A stretch of DNA of 64,000 nucleotides, from positions 36,358,469 to 36,422,468 of the forward strand of contig CM043942.1 of assembly GCA_014529385.2 (NCBI GenBank). The letters are read 5' to 3'. The notes beneath the pieces were generated by a model that was not told where the DNA came from, ran no database searches, and saw only the letters and a list, made by a program, of their open reading frames with translations. Made by a program: the position numbers and the translations under genes. Shown piece by piece: positions 27,613-38,540 of this stretch. Position 1 is the stretch's first letter; each line of letters starts with the position of its first letter. The stretch is from Adiantum capillus-veneris (lineage: Eukaryota > Streptophyta > Polypodiopsida > Polypodiales > Pteridaceae).

Positions 27613-28339
27613 AACACTAAAAGGCCAAAAAATGACGTCCCCCCAGACTCTGGGTTCCCACCGTACAAGGTAGCGATGATGAATCTCCATGACGCCGAGG
27701 TGTGGGACACTCAAGTGAAGGATGTACCGCTAGAAATTCAAGGGTACCACATGACTTGAGTTTCCAAGTTATAAATATGGAGCAGGAAGATGTGTCCCTT
27801 TGTTGGGAGTGGTTACATAGTCTAGGATCATCACTTAAATGTAGCTATGAGCACAATAGTTTGATGTTTTAATCCAATGGCGTACATGTGCTACTATTGG
27901 GAAAGAAGGATGTACCTTCCTCACCACTCATATGTACACTTGAGCTTATGAGACTCTCTTCTCAAGATGAAATAGAAGAAGTTTATTTGTGTTACTCCAT
28001 GTATCGTTTTCTTTCAAAATGTTGATAATGTTTTAAATGAGAGTTCCTCAATGCCGAATGCTTCTTTCTCTTCTGAACAAGCAAATGTTTCTAGTCAATT
28101 AAAAGATTTATTTATGGAATATAAAGATATATTTCCAAATGATTTTCCACTAGGGTTATCGCCGACATAGGCTCTGCATCATGGCATGGACATGGTTACA
28201 AGCAATAAACCCGTAAGTAAACCACTCTAAAGAATGAGCCATTCTGAGGCTGTTGAGGTGAAACCTCAACTTGTTGACTATCTCAATAGAGGTTTTATAC
28301 AACCCAGTCCTTCACCATGGCCTCTCCCATATTATTGGT

Positions 28340-28850
28340 GAAGAAAAAAAGACAATAGTATGTGCATGTGCATAGACTATCGGGGGTTGAATGCAATTAT
28401 TGTTAAGAATAAGTATCCATTGCCAAGAGTAGATGAGTTATCTAATAAGCTCACCCATGCTTTCATATTTACGAAGATTGATTTATAGTCAAGGTATTGT
28501 CTAGGCTTGCAGATATACCCAAGACTGCATTCTAAATATGGTTGGACATTACGAGTTTTTGGTTATGCCCTTTGGGTTAACCAATGCGCTCGCAGTTTTC
28601 ATAACGCTTATGGACAATGTCTTGAAACCGTATTTGGGAAGGTTTGTTATTATTTTCTCAATGATATTCTAGTGTATAGTGTATCTGAGGAAGAGCACTT
28701 TCAAAATCTAAAGTAATTGTTTGACTTATTATGCGAAAATAAGTTATATGCCAAAGAATCGAAGTGTGATTTTCTCAAGGAGGAAATTCATTACTTAGGG
28801 CATGTTATTTTAGTTGATGAGTTACACATGGATCAATTCAAATTGGATGC
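28340..28850 (+). pseudogene. Element F reverse transcriptase with altered catalytic site
   Basis: The frame reads DYRGLNAIIVKNKYPLPRV, then FTKIDL-stop, a shifted palm region and [17 protein letters not shown]. It ends with NKLYAKESKCDFLKEEIHY and LGHVI. The catalytic F-L-D-D is F-L-N-D (28,655-28,666), so the first metal-binding Asp is Asn. Stops also occur in the N-terminal half. It cannot be an active polymerase. Confidence 0.8.
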
Positions 28851-28879
28851 CATTTAGAGGTGACTTTCTCTCAAAAACC

Positions 28880-29440
28880 TAGAAGAGTTATAGATTTTAT
28901 TGGGATTTGCTAACTTTTATCAAAGGTTTGTTAAAAACTATGCTCATATTGTTGTTCCGATGATGGCCAACTGAATGTCAAGGGGAAAACCTTTTAGTGG
29001 GGGCAAAGCTAAATAGAAAATTTTTTATGCTCTCAAGGATGCATTAGCTACAGCTTCTATTCTAGCTATTGTGGATCCTTTGAAGCCATTTGTTTTAGAA
29101 ATGGGTGCTAGTAATCATGCTATTGGAGCAATCCTTCTCCAAGAGGGAAGTAATTGCATTTAAAGGCAAAAATCTTGATTCTGCCTATCAAAATTATTCT
29201 TCCTATGAATAGGAACTCTATGCAATAATGTCGGCTTCGAAGACATCACACCATTACTTGTATGAAGCTCAGTTTGAGATTGTGTTTGACCATGAAATCA
29301 TAAAATGGTTTACACAACAGACTGATTTGAAGGGTTGAAAGTTTAAGTGGGTTGAGATTCTTCAATAGTATGATGCAAAGCTCTGGTATCATAAAGGATG
29401 ATACAAAGTGGTAGTAGATGTTTTTAGTCAAATGTGTGAG
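28880..29440 (+). pseudogene. Element F RNase H, broken
   Basis: The frame reads LLGFANFYQRFVKNYAHI, then FVLEMGASNHAIGAILLQEG and, in another frame, ELYAIMSASKTSHHYLYEA. It continues with IVFDHEIIKWFTQQTD, the usual DH..L block. Multiple stops and at least one shift interrupt it. Confidence 0.7.
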
Positions 29441-29681
29441 ATCAACTCTCTTCTCTTTATCAAGCTTTGAAGTAAGTTTTTGGAATCTCTCAAGGGCAAA
29501 GGTAAGCATGATGAGGCCTTGAGAATGATACAAAGCTCTGGTATTGTAAAGGATGATACAAAGTGGTAGATGATACTCTTGATCAAATGCCTGAGATCAA
29601 CTCTCTTCTTTTTACCAAGCTTTGAATTGAGTTTTTGGAATCCCTTGACATGACGAGGCCTACTTCAAAGTGTGGAGCCAT
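29371..29681. repeat. About 155-bp tandem duplication inside element F
   Basis: The segment starting GATGCAAAGCTCTGG (29,371) and including GAGATCAACTCTCTTCT recurs about 155 bp downstream, starting at about 29,526, with scattered mismatches. It duplicates the spacer between RNase H and integrase. Confidence 0.75.
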
Positions 29682-30069
29682 GTGCAAATGAAGGATCCTT
29701 CTCACTCCAATGTTGGTATTGTGTCTTTTAACCTCCACACTTAGTTCTCCTCTTTCGAGTGATGAGCTGTAGAGATGGAGAATTTTTCCTAAATGATAGG
29801 TACCTACTCCACAAGGGGAGAGCATGCGTACCGACAAAAGTGGACATTCGGTGACAAATTGTCTATGAGTGTCACAACAATCCATGTGTAGGGGACCCAA
29901 GAATTAAGAAAACTTATGTTGTTGTAAGATGACAGCTTTATTAGCCAGGTTCACATGGCTAAGTTCAAGATTATGTCTTGCATTGCGAGAAATGACAAGC
30001 AAACAAAGTAGAGTGCCCGAAGGCATGACGTCCCTTGCATCCATTAGAGATTCCCAATGGTAAATAGAA

Positions 30070-30480
30070 AAGTATCTCTATGGATTTCATTGGAGGTTTA
30101 CCAAACACTATACGAGGTCATGACTTGGTATGGGTGGTTGTAGAACGGTTGACTAAACTTACAAGATTATTACATCCAAATCCACAATTAAGACTCCAGA
30201 GTTAGAAAACTTATTTGTGGACAATCTGTACTCGTTAGGTTGCCAAGTAACATTGTGAGTGATCATGATTCCAAGTTTAACAATCACTTTTGGAGGGCTC
30301 TCTTTAGATATTGGGTACACAACTCAACATAACCACTGCAGATCATCCTAAAATGGATGGTCAGATTGAATGTGTCAACCAAGTGCTAGAGAATATGCTA
30401 CGAGCATACATTAGCAAGAATTAGTCGAATTGGGAAGATTTTCTTCATATTCTTGAGTTTGCTTACAATCGCCAGTTACG
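30070..30480 (+). pseudogene. Element F integrase core, broken
   Basis: The frame reads MDFIGGLPNTIRGHDLVWV and VERLTKLT, then stops. The Glu block is damaged but recognisable (TADHPKMDGQIECVNQVLE, then ENMLRAYISKN, NWEDFLHILEFAYN). The first catalytic Asp (usually V-D-R-L/F) reads V-E-R. The C-terminal region to about 30,850 has only fragments (YKKYAHKKRRQVTF). Confidence 0.7.
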
Positions 30481-31156
30481 GTGGGGTTGGTGACTAAAAA
30501 GATTCAACATGTCAAGGATTTCCTCCAAGACCATATGGAAATGTTGAGACTGGCTCATCAAAATGTTTGACAAGCATGGGATCAGTATAAGAAGTATGCT
30601 CATAAGAAACGTCGGCAAGTTACCTTTATTCATGGAGGAGGAAGAGGTATTTTTGTGTGTGCTAGAGCATTCAAAAAGTCTAAAGACTGGGCCAATACCT
30701 AAATTATGTTGCTTGCTACCAATGCCCATTTGGATTCTGGCCATTTTCTTCCACCATTTCTTAATTAGTGGGGAGAACCAATTTGTTTTAGTTTGTTTTG
30801 AACGTAAGTTTGCAGTAGATTTCAAGAAATCCATTTGATATTGTGCAAGATCTTACATGAAAAACTAAGTAGAGACTTCTCATGGAAAAATAACGTAAGG
30901 CACCTTTGGTAATAAACTGTAAACATTTTGTACATTGGACTTTACCACAAAATCTGGCATGAAAAAAGTCACGTGTTTTCTTTGAGGCGAGTTATGCTAG
31001 GTTCTATATTCATGCCCTTCTTGGTTGCTTGATATTGTGATGGGGGTGTTTCTTTGACAAGAGTTGTAAGTAAAATTTGGAGAGGGAGCCAAGAGCTGAT
31101 GAACAAGAGTAGGTGCAAGAGCAAGGACTTGAACAACCTAAGCATCCACTTGGTAC

Positions 31157-31159
31157 TCT

Positions 31160-31198
<39 letters not shown>
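31157..31198. repeat. (GA)n microsatellite
   Basis: A GA run of about 40 bp with one interruption. The surrounding 30,850-32,700 has no recognised gene. Confidence 0.95.
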
Positions 31199-31201
<3 letters not shown>

Positions 31202-31673
31202 AGGGAAGACCTTCGACACTTGCAGGGTGGCTCTTCTACATCCCCTTCCCCTTTTCATAGTGGTCTCTTTCCTTTGATGTTTTTGTTTCCTACAAACTCT
31301 CACCTCATGTGGAGATCTCACCCTCCCCTCACATAGCTAGCAAATTGCATGCTCTACAAGTCAATGCCACATTTGGTGCAATGTCCATATAAATCCGTTT
31401 TCAACAAAAGAAAATCGATAAAGCTATACAAAATATTTATTTCAATCCAACCATGTGTCACGAATTAACATGTGGCTCTCCTCCTTATCGCATGAGGTTT
31501 TCCTTTGTTTGGCTACGGTGTTTTTGTTAATGGATCAAACCCCAAGATTCATGCCAAGTTTGGATGTTGGTGAAGAAGCATCTTCTCTTGTTAATCATAC
31601 TCATACTAAGGTAGAAGACGATCACAAACCCCACTAGCATTTTGAAAAGAGAGGGGCGTAAGCTATATTTTAG

Positions 31674-31747
31674 ACGTAGGCTTGCCATTTCCAATCAAAT
31701 ATCTCCTTAAACGTAGGCTTGCCATTTCCAATCAAATATCCTTCATG
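31674..31747. repeat. 37-bp tandem duplication
   Basis: ACGTAGGCTTGCCATTTCCA followed by ATCAAATATC occurs at 31,674 and again at 31,711, nearly identical, so it is young. Confidence 0.93.
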
Positions 31748-32108
31748 ATCTCCCTGAAATAGAAACTCCAACCATTTTCATCTACTACTATGTGCAACCA
31801 TGTGCAATGCCTCACCCCTCTTGGCCCCATTAACCCATAGTGCACCCCGGCTCTAAACTCCATTTAATTTAGCTTTCTTCGCTTTCAAGTGCTCAAAGTC
31901 TCTAAACTCTCATAAGACTTCTAAATGCCTTCGAACTCCAATGGTCAACACTTTATTTAAGTTGTTTTGCAAAACTAAAGGCGCCAATTTTCCTTGCCTA
32001 TTTAGTGGAATTGCTCAATGCTTGATTCTACACAAGGAGCAATGCGAAAAAAAATTGTCGGAGCAAGTAAGAGTGAGTTTGCAATGTTTGCTACGTATGC
32101 TTGCAAAA

Positions 32109-32164
32109 GCAAGGTGTGTCCATGGTGCATCAAGCAAGGTGTGTCCAGGGTGCATCAAGCAAGG
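32109..32164. repeat. 25-bp tandem duplication
   Basis: GCAAGGTGTGTCCATGGTGC plus ATCAA occurs at 32,109 and 32,134 with one mismatch, and a partial third copy starts at 32,159. Confidence 0.93.
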
Positions 32165-32734
32165 CATATTGTGGCTCAACATAAGTAGATCATGAGCTAC
32201 CACTTTGGGTGCAAAAATAACCTGGTACTACCATAATGAAGGATGTGCAAAGGGTGGAGAGGGAATCCAAGTGCAAAGGGAGGTCCCATTTATTATGTTG
32301 TTTCAAGGCATTGAGGTGTTTAGAATTGAGCAAGTCCGTTGGACTTGCTTTCTAGCATCTTCAAGATGTGTTCCTTCCTAAAAGGCTTGCCTCAAGGCTT
32401 GCCTCAAACAAGGAATTCCCCTAAAGCATGCCATTAGATTACAAGTTCTTCTGATTTAAGTAGTTTATGGTGGAGGTTTGTGGGAGACCTTTCACCTTTT
32501 TTATATCACTAAAATTTTGAGTCCATAGGCGTATTCGACTCTTATCTTTGCATGACCTAGGCAGCACCATTGTCGAGGCGAAAGGAGTCTCACTTATTAT
32601 GGTAACAATCACAAGAGATCTCAAAGATCTATTTAATGAGTGTCTACACTTGTTAAATATGTTAAAGAGGGAACATGCGTAACCAACCTACCACAATTAG
32701 GTGAGTATCTATAATGAAAAAATCAACATTTGGT

Positions 32735-32737
<3 letters not shown>

Positions 32738-32777
<40 letters not shown>

Positions 32778-32826
32778 ATGTGCAGTCTACTATTTTCACG
32801 TTGAGAGAATTGATGAGGAGATTATT
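32738..32826. repeat. Left copy of the tandem repeat at element C's target site, including TSD TTATT
   Basis: (CT)n (32,738-32,774) is followed by CAACATGTGCAGTCTACTAT and GTTGAGAGAATTGATGAGGA, ending in TTATT at 32,822-32,826, which is the target duplication of element C. The same unit reappears to the right of C at 58,735-58,822. Confidence 0.85.
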
Positions 32827-33052
32827 TGTGCGCGTCTGTTGCATGTGCCAATGCAAGGGACTTGCCATGCACTGTGTGCGAGCCACAAATGGCTGCAAGC
32901 ACACAACCAGACTAATCTAGCAAGCTCAAGAGAGCAAGGATGTGCCACTCACCGCCCTATGCTCGCCTTCGTGGAGGATTCCTCACCACGAACAAGAAGG
33001 AGCTACCGACGTGCCGTGCTCAACCGCCTGGCCGTCGTGCCACCATCACAAT

Positions 33053-33135
<83 letters not shown>

Positions 33136-33391
33136 CACACACACACACAAGGAGAATGGAGATGGAGCAAGAGCACTCTTCAATTGCACAAATAAGAGAA
33201 TGAGTGATTTTTAGGTTTAGGTGACTTTTATATGAGCTCGCCCATTCACACTTGGACGCCCATGCTTAGCCAACTAACCCTTGAATGTTCCAATTAGAGT
33301 GCACCTCTCATCGGCAATCACTCTTACCCTTTTCCTATTGGACCGACAAGCCTGGCCCATGACTACTAGAAGTGGACGCCGGTGGGTAGCA
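32827..33391 (-). repeat. Element C 3' LTR
   Basis: On the minus strand it begins TGCTACCCACCGGCG and ends GACGCGCACA. A TATA-type word (CATATAAAA on the minus strand) lies at about 33,226-33,234. A long (CT)n occupies 33,057-33,132 and CA repeats follow it. It is 565 bp long. Confidence 0.88.
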
Positions 33392-33403
33392 TGCCCCCCT
33401 TCT
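33392..33403 (-). promoter_or_regulatory. Element C polypurine tract
   Basis: On the minus strand GAAGGGGGGCA directly abuts the 3' LTR. In retroelements such a tract primes second-strand synthesis. A second similar tract lies at 34,745. Confidence 0.8.
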
Positions 33404-34895
33404 TGATGTAGATTCCGCCCTCGAAATATAACTTTACAACATCGGGATCCATGATAGGAGTACGTGTGTCAGAAGAAAAGCAACATTGTGAAAGCTCAAA
33501 GGCAGCATGTGCAGGCATGCAATAAGTGAGATCCATACATGATATTCTAGGAAATGCAAAAAATTCATGAATTGTAATATTGCCAACTAGAACCAGCATA
33601 GTACTTGAATTGAGTTAAGGTCTATTAGGTTGACTCTAAGAGAAGTACACAAGAGCTAGGGCTAAAGTAAGTACTAGATTGTCCAACATTAATTTAAAAA
33701 TTTCGATTAAAGAGTAGTTAACCCTAGGAATGCTCGTCGGGGTCTAAAGACTAGTGATCTTGTCACTTATACCAGTGTGATCAACATAAAATACAAAGAC
33801 GTTTGTGGTATTTGCTTTCTCTTTTTTTTTTCATAGTTGCTACAAGTAGTTGGGGGACTTGAGGTTTCAAATACCAACTTGAGCATAAACTAGCCGGGAG
33901 ACTCCAAGTCTCAAATACCAGCTTAACACATGGACTTCCACAACACAAGTCACACTTAGGTGGATTAAGCTAGAGAGAACTATATCCTTATAGCCTAAAA
34001 CATTACTGAAGTTACTACAATTAATAGACTATTTAGGAATTATAGTCAGCAATTAAGTGGCCTAGTTTAGCGTAAGGTCTTGATACCTACTTAAAGCCAG
34101 CTAATAGACCAAACTCAAAGACAATAACACGGTACTAGAAGTTTGAAAAAATTATGGCATCTAAATTGGCAATGTCACAACTTCATAATTTTTATGCATT
34201 GTTAGAAACTTAAATGACAAGATGCAAACATGTAACTGTGGAAAGCATAGATAAAAAGAAGTAGTACACCTAATATAATGAAGAACATCCGTTGTAACAT
34301 GTAAGCATCCATTGTCGTTGTCCTTTGAAAGCATCCTTATGTAGTCACAAACTGCACAATAGTCACCACCAAACATCCACTTTCTAAAGGCACATCAGTG
34401 GAAAAAAAGAACTTTGCTAATCACTAAACTCTAAAACTGAAACACTCCTATCATACTAATCCTACCTACCCTTCATCACTCAAGTGATGAGGATCAAAGG
34501 TGTCTGATGACATAGGTTTCTGATGTGACATGTGTAGGTCTGGGTCAATGATTTTGACTAGTATTGTGCACACTCGTTTGCTAATTGCTCTTACTCTTTA
34601 CTATTTTTTTAATTTTATTTTTTTAAACTAGGGTGGTTAGTTACTATATATCTATATATATACAAACCCTAAAATCAAAAATCTCAAGGGTCAGGGAAAG
34701 AAGGGTAAGAGGGAAATAATTCAATAGGCTGATGTGAATGAAGACTCCCCCCTTCCTTGGGTAGATCATACTTTAAAAGGATGTCATCACCTTTTGAAAC
34801 TAGTTATTCCAATTGGTAATAGGTGACGATTTTAGCCAATAGTTCTCTATTATCTTGGGTGCCTGATCAAGTTGCAAGGGTGGTAAGGTACTCTA
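33404..34895 (-). other. Element C 3' untranslated region with a second polypurine-like tract
   Basis: No coding frame is recognised across this 1.5 kb. Parts of it match element D at 61,420-63,050 (for example CACTCCTATC, GATGAGGATCAAAGG, GATGACATAGGTTTCTG). A PPT-like word (minus AAGGAAGGGGGGAG, 34,745-34,758) is followed on the minus strand, within 110 bp, by TATATATA-rich sequence (about 34,645-34,663). It resembles an old LTR start embedded in the 3' region. Confidence 0.65.
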
Positions 34896-35310
34896 TCATG
34901 AACGAACTTGAAGTACTGCATCAGGTAATAATTGAACAATGGGAGGTATCGAATCTTTTGTAGCTTCATAGAGTCTGCCTATGGTAGGTGGAGGTTGTGT
35001 AGAACCTTTTACCTCTATGGATGCATCACATGAGGACTTAGAAGCTTCATGGAACTCCCCCTTTCCTAAGGTTAGCCGAATAGATTGGTTTTGCCTTGGA
35101 ACCCAAACTAGCTCTGGAATAGGTGTGTAGCATTCTGTGATCTTTTCCTTTCCACGATCTTCCATCAGCTTTGGAATCACAAGGTTTGACTCACATGGTT
35201 TCGTAGTGGATGGGAAGGACACGATTTACGTTTAGGTACCCAAATTGGATCATTTCCATCATAGTAGCCTTGGGCTTCTAATAGTTGTTTGGGGAATCCA
35301 ACATGATTTG
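34896..35310 (-). pseudogene. Element C W-V-P-K repeat ORF, broken
   Basis: The minus strand reads EAQGYYDGNDPIWVPK, then after a shift TKPCESNLVIPKL, EKITECYTPIPELVWVPRQN, FHEASKSSCDASIEVKG and RLYEATKDSIPP. The same protein region is encoded in element D (63,567-63,052) with the blocks ITECYAPAPELVWVPKK and DLHEATKESTPP. The conservation between copies shows that this was a real protein region. Its function is unknown; it resembles the W-x-P-K region after the second protease of element B. Confidence 0.65.
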
Positions 35311-35322
35311 GTTTTCACCTTC

Positions 35323-35742
35323 TTAACATGAGTGGACGCCTTCCTTCCAAGTTTCCTTCTTTTTTTGAGATTGGGCAATTGATGCCGTGTCTCTTTCTTC
35401 AAGAATATAATTTTGTTTTTGGAGCATCGATCGTATGAGTACGTTTATTAGTACCACATGCGTACTTTGTGATGGCTCCTCGGTAACCTCAATCAAGTTT
35501 AATGGCATGATCTTCGACGCATTTGGATTGTTCGGACATTGGGCAATCAAATGATCTATGCCACATCAATTACACATGAGTATCGGCATTGTAGACGTGC
35601 TCGTTTGATTGGTTTCAATTAGTGTGGCATTCTTTTGTAGCCTAATAGGACACTCGGCCACACGATGTGGACCTCCACACTCATAGCATTGAAGAGGTGG
35701 TCTCTTGGCAATATAATTGATATTTTGGCCTCTTGCAGCAAG
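35323..35742 (-). pseudogene. Element C gag C-terminal part: zinc knuckles 3 and 4
   Basis: Knuckle 3 reads C-Y-E-C-G-G-P-H-R-V-A-E-C at about 35,677-35,715. Knuckle 4 reads C-N-stop-C-G-I-D-H-L-I-A-Q-C at about 35,535-35,580, with TGA where Trp or similar is expected. Both use CX2CX3HX4C spacing. After them the frame continues to 35,323 (MPLNLIEVTEEPSQSTHVV). This is the downstream half of the frame split by element B at 35,743-52,920. Zinc knuckles in gag bind element RNA. Confidence 0.75.
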
Positions 35743-35747
35743 AGGAG
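35743..35747. repeat. Target-site duplication of element B, left copy (AGGAG)
   Basis: AGGAG precedes the left LTR and is repeated at 52,916-52,920 right after the right LTR. Five bases is the usual length for Ty3 elements. Confidence 0.95.
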
Positions 35748-36677
35748 TGTTAAGGCGGTTACGCCGCTAGCGGAAGCTAAATAGCGAGAACTCAACCAAC
35801 AACAGAATTTGTCAGACAAGGACGGAGCTTGACCCGCAGGCGCATGGAAACAACTAGGTGGGTGTCAAATCACCTACTCGACCTTCTAATGACAATCACT
35901 ACTAAGGAAATCAAATCTAAGTTCTAAAATACGCAAGTGACTGAAATCCGTACTACGAACGAATGCTATACGAAACAAGATCTAGAATCATTGAATCGAT
36001 CTCAAACTCAAGGGGAAGTCTATACACTAGGTAAGAACAACACCCTAAAGACTTGAACTGCAAAATCAACCTATAACCACTCCATGTGGTAAACGCGTAT
36101 GAAGACAAGCCGAAAAATACAGGTGATCAAAACTTGACCCCGATGGTACTAATGTGTAGCTCTACTCGTTGTGGTTCTATAGATATTCTGCACGCTCAAT
36201 TCCGACACACGAGTTGGAAGAAAACTCACACCGAAGCTCTTAGGAACTTACCACACATAGAAGCCGATAGCGCGCACTCTTGGTATCTGTGCGTAGCTCT
36301 CGCCGTTGCTAACACAATGACGCTGTCGCTTCTCCAATGGCGGCTCCGTAGCTCGCATAGCAAGTAGATAAGACTCTCTCTCTCTGTCTCTCAGACACAG
36401 TCACGGCGCTCAAAAACTCACTTTGATTAATTGATCTCCCTTAGGTTACAAAAACATTGGCTTATATACCTCAGCCTTGGAGGTGAGAACATCTCTAACT
36501 AATTACATCAGCAAGTGAAATTACTTCGGGATTACAAGCTGGAAACTCAATTGAGTCCCGTTACTTAATGAATGGCTCAAATCAAAATTAATGTCGGAAA
36601 GACATTTATTACAATCAATGGTTACAAAATGATGAGTGTGAGCAAAAATGTGGGTGTGATCCTCTGCTGGCTCAACA
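35748..36677 (-). repeat. Element B 3' LTR (930 bp)
   Basis: It starts TGTTAAGGCGG and ends TGGCTCAACA on the plus strand. It matches the right LTR throughout; the length difference is a shorter CT tract (about 36,374-36,391). A TATA box lies at 36,463-36,468 (minus strand TATATAAG). A 10-base half-palindrome, ACGCGTATGA, at 36,093-36,102 matches the internal arrays. Confidence 0.96.
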
Positions 36678-36689
36678 CTCCCCCCCTCC
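36678..36689 (-). promoter_or_regulatory. Element B polypurine tract
   Basis: On the minus strand GGAGGGGGGGAG abuts the 3' LTR exactly. This is the expected plus-strand primer. Confidence 0.9.
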
Positions 36690-36726
36690 GCGTTCATGTC
36701 GTCCCTGACATGATTTTTATGCTTGG

Positions 36727-38373
36727 TCAATAAAGTCCTGTCGTCTTGAGCATCTGCAAATGTGATTCGTATCGTAGGTTGCCGATGGTCAAGGTTGGGC
36801 CGAATATTTTGCTTTCATGGGTGAAAAAGCCGGTGTAGAAAGCTTCTTCGATTGTTTGCATGTGGAAGCTAGGCAAAAACATAATCCTTTGGTATAGGAG
36901 GTGTAACACTTTTGGAGAAGGCTGCAATGAAAGATCGTACATCATATCAGTCACCGTGTCGGCCATCGATAGTAGACTCGAGGTTGTGGCTTTATCTGGC
37001 GCGAACACTTCAATGCAAGCTAAGAGAGTCCTGCAGATTTTCTTGAGCATCTGACATGAAAGGTCAGGAGAGTCAGTAAAGAGCTTGATGGTGCCCGTTA
37101 GGGTTTTCACCATGTAGGCTTTACCTATTCTCTCTCCTGCCTTTGGTCCTGGCATCCTGGGATAATTAAGCCAATTTGGCTTCTTTTCTGCAATCCTGCC
37201 ATGCTCTTTCCAGTTTCTGACTCTTGGCACCGGGCAGAAGGTTGCATCCTCCCGAATCTCCTTTGGTGCCTCCACCAAAGTAGATGAGGTAGGCTGGGTA
37301 TGTGTTCAGCCAACCTTTCCTCCATCTAGGTTGTGAATCTACTATCTTCTTTGATTGTTCCTCCTTTGTGATGTCGCCTTCGTAAAGAGCGACATACTGC
37401 TCCTCCTCTATTCTCTTTTTCGTCTTTAGCACTTCAAATTTCATCAAAGGGAAAGGCAGGCTGGGTTGCATCCACTGTTCATGGAGCACTTTTGTGTCTA
37501 GTCCCTGAAGTCTAATGGAGATTAGGAGTCTCCTCTCCCATTCCATTTCCGCCTTGGCACTCTCCTCTACTGACTTTTCTATTTGGTCATGGAGCCTTTG
37601 TTCTTCTTCTTCAAAGATTCTTGAAGTCGAGGCCACCTCTTGAGCTGGGGCTGGATCTTCAATTGTGGTTGCCTCTCCAATTTCTGGTAGCTCTATGGCT
37701 GCTCCACCTGATTCTTCTTGTGGTGTCTCTGTCTCTCTTCTTTGTTGCTCTTGTAGATCTTGGAGCTGTTTGCGGAGGGCCTCATTCTCTATCCGTAGTG
37801 TTTGATTTTCTAATGTGAGCCTCTCCTCTGCGGCCAATGATCCCTCCGCAATGTGCAACCTTTTCACTTGCTCTAATCTTAGCTCTCTTTGTAAGCTTCG
37901 GACCTGGTCTTCCAAAACTGGTACGATAGCTCCCTCTTGTTCGGTTCCTGCTCTACTAGCTGTGGAGTGATCTGTACTTCTACCTTCTCTTCATCCATGG
38001 CTGTCAATGTGGCTTTTCCATCCTTCTGAATGGATGTTGCCAATTCGTACACTCTTCTTGTATCCACACCTGATGGTCTCGAGGTGAAGAAACTGTGCAA
38101 GTCTGCCCTTTCCAGGTACCTGCTGATGTCTCCTGACCTGCTATAATCCACCAATTCCTGTGGGATCATCGGTACATCCACCGCTTGCCCTTGAGGATCT
38201 CTGAAAGTCCCCTGGTAGATCTTTATTCCCTCTTTCTCCAATATTGCTTCCTCCACCCAAGTTTTGGTTGGCTTGAGGGTTTCTGCTGGAATGTCAAAGG
38301 GTTCCGCTTCTACAATAGCATCTTTGATTGTCGGTCTTTTTCTCTTCGTTGCCGATGACTTGGTGGAATCCAT
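36727..38373 (-). pseudogene. Element B 3' ORF (post-integrase), unknown function, two frameshifts
   Basis: From ATG 38,373 a hydrophilic protein with a basic start (MDSTKSSATKRKRP) continues with KIYQGTFRDPQGQAVDVPMI and ERADLHSFFTSRPSGVDTRR. A shift near 37,890 leads into a glutamine/leucine-rich coiled coil (37,915-37,710: TLENQTLRIENEALRKQLQ) and an acidic linker. A second shift near 37,220 leads to a C-terminal domain (CRTLLACIEVFAPDKATT, YQRIMFLPSFHMQTIEEAF). Originally it was about 540 codons. No signal peptide or membrane helix is visible, so it is not an obvious envelope-like protein. A structural or regulatory role is possible but unproven. A palindrome array ends 168 bp before its ATG. 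Confidence 0.75.
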
Positions 38374-38540
38374 GGATCCTATAACTCCAATTTCAGAAGT
38401 TAGCGTCTTTTTAGTACTGAAAGCCGGAATGAAGCTTTTAACTATCCAAATGACTTGAAAATTGAAACATGAGCTATTCAGGGCCTAAGGATGCAAGGTA
38501 GGTGAAAAAATATGCAAAATGGGCTCAAAATCATGCTGGA

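Larger units (their letters stand above)
27780..30850 (+). mobile_element. Element F: decayed plus-strand Ty3/gypsy pol
   Basis: The domains in order are a protease-to-RT linker (27,800-28,080: LLLGKKDVPSSPLICT), RT (28,340-28,850), RNase H (28,880-29,440) and integrase core (30,070-30,480). They are interrupted by about twenty stops. Motifs such as DYRGLNAI and YPLPRVDELSNKL are of the chromovirus type, but no chromodomain is visible. No LTRs were found. A tandem duplication lies within the RNase H-integrase spacer. Confidence 0.8.

Noticed and set aside
36727-38373. An envelope gene for the element B 3' ORF
   Set aside because: No signal peptide, transmembrane segment or glycoprotein-like features could be seen, so position alone does not justify the name.
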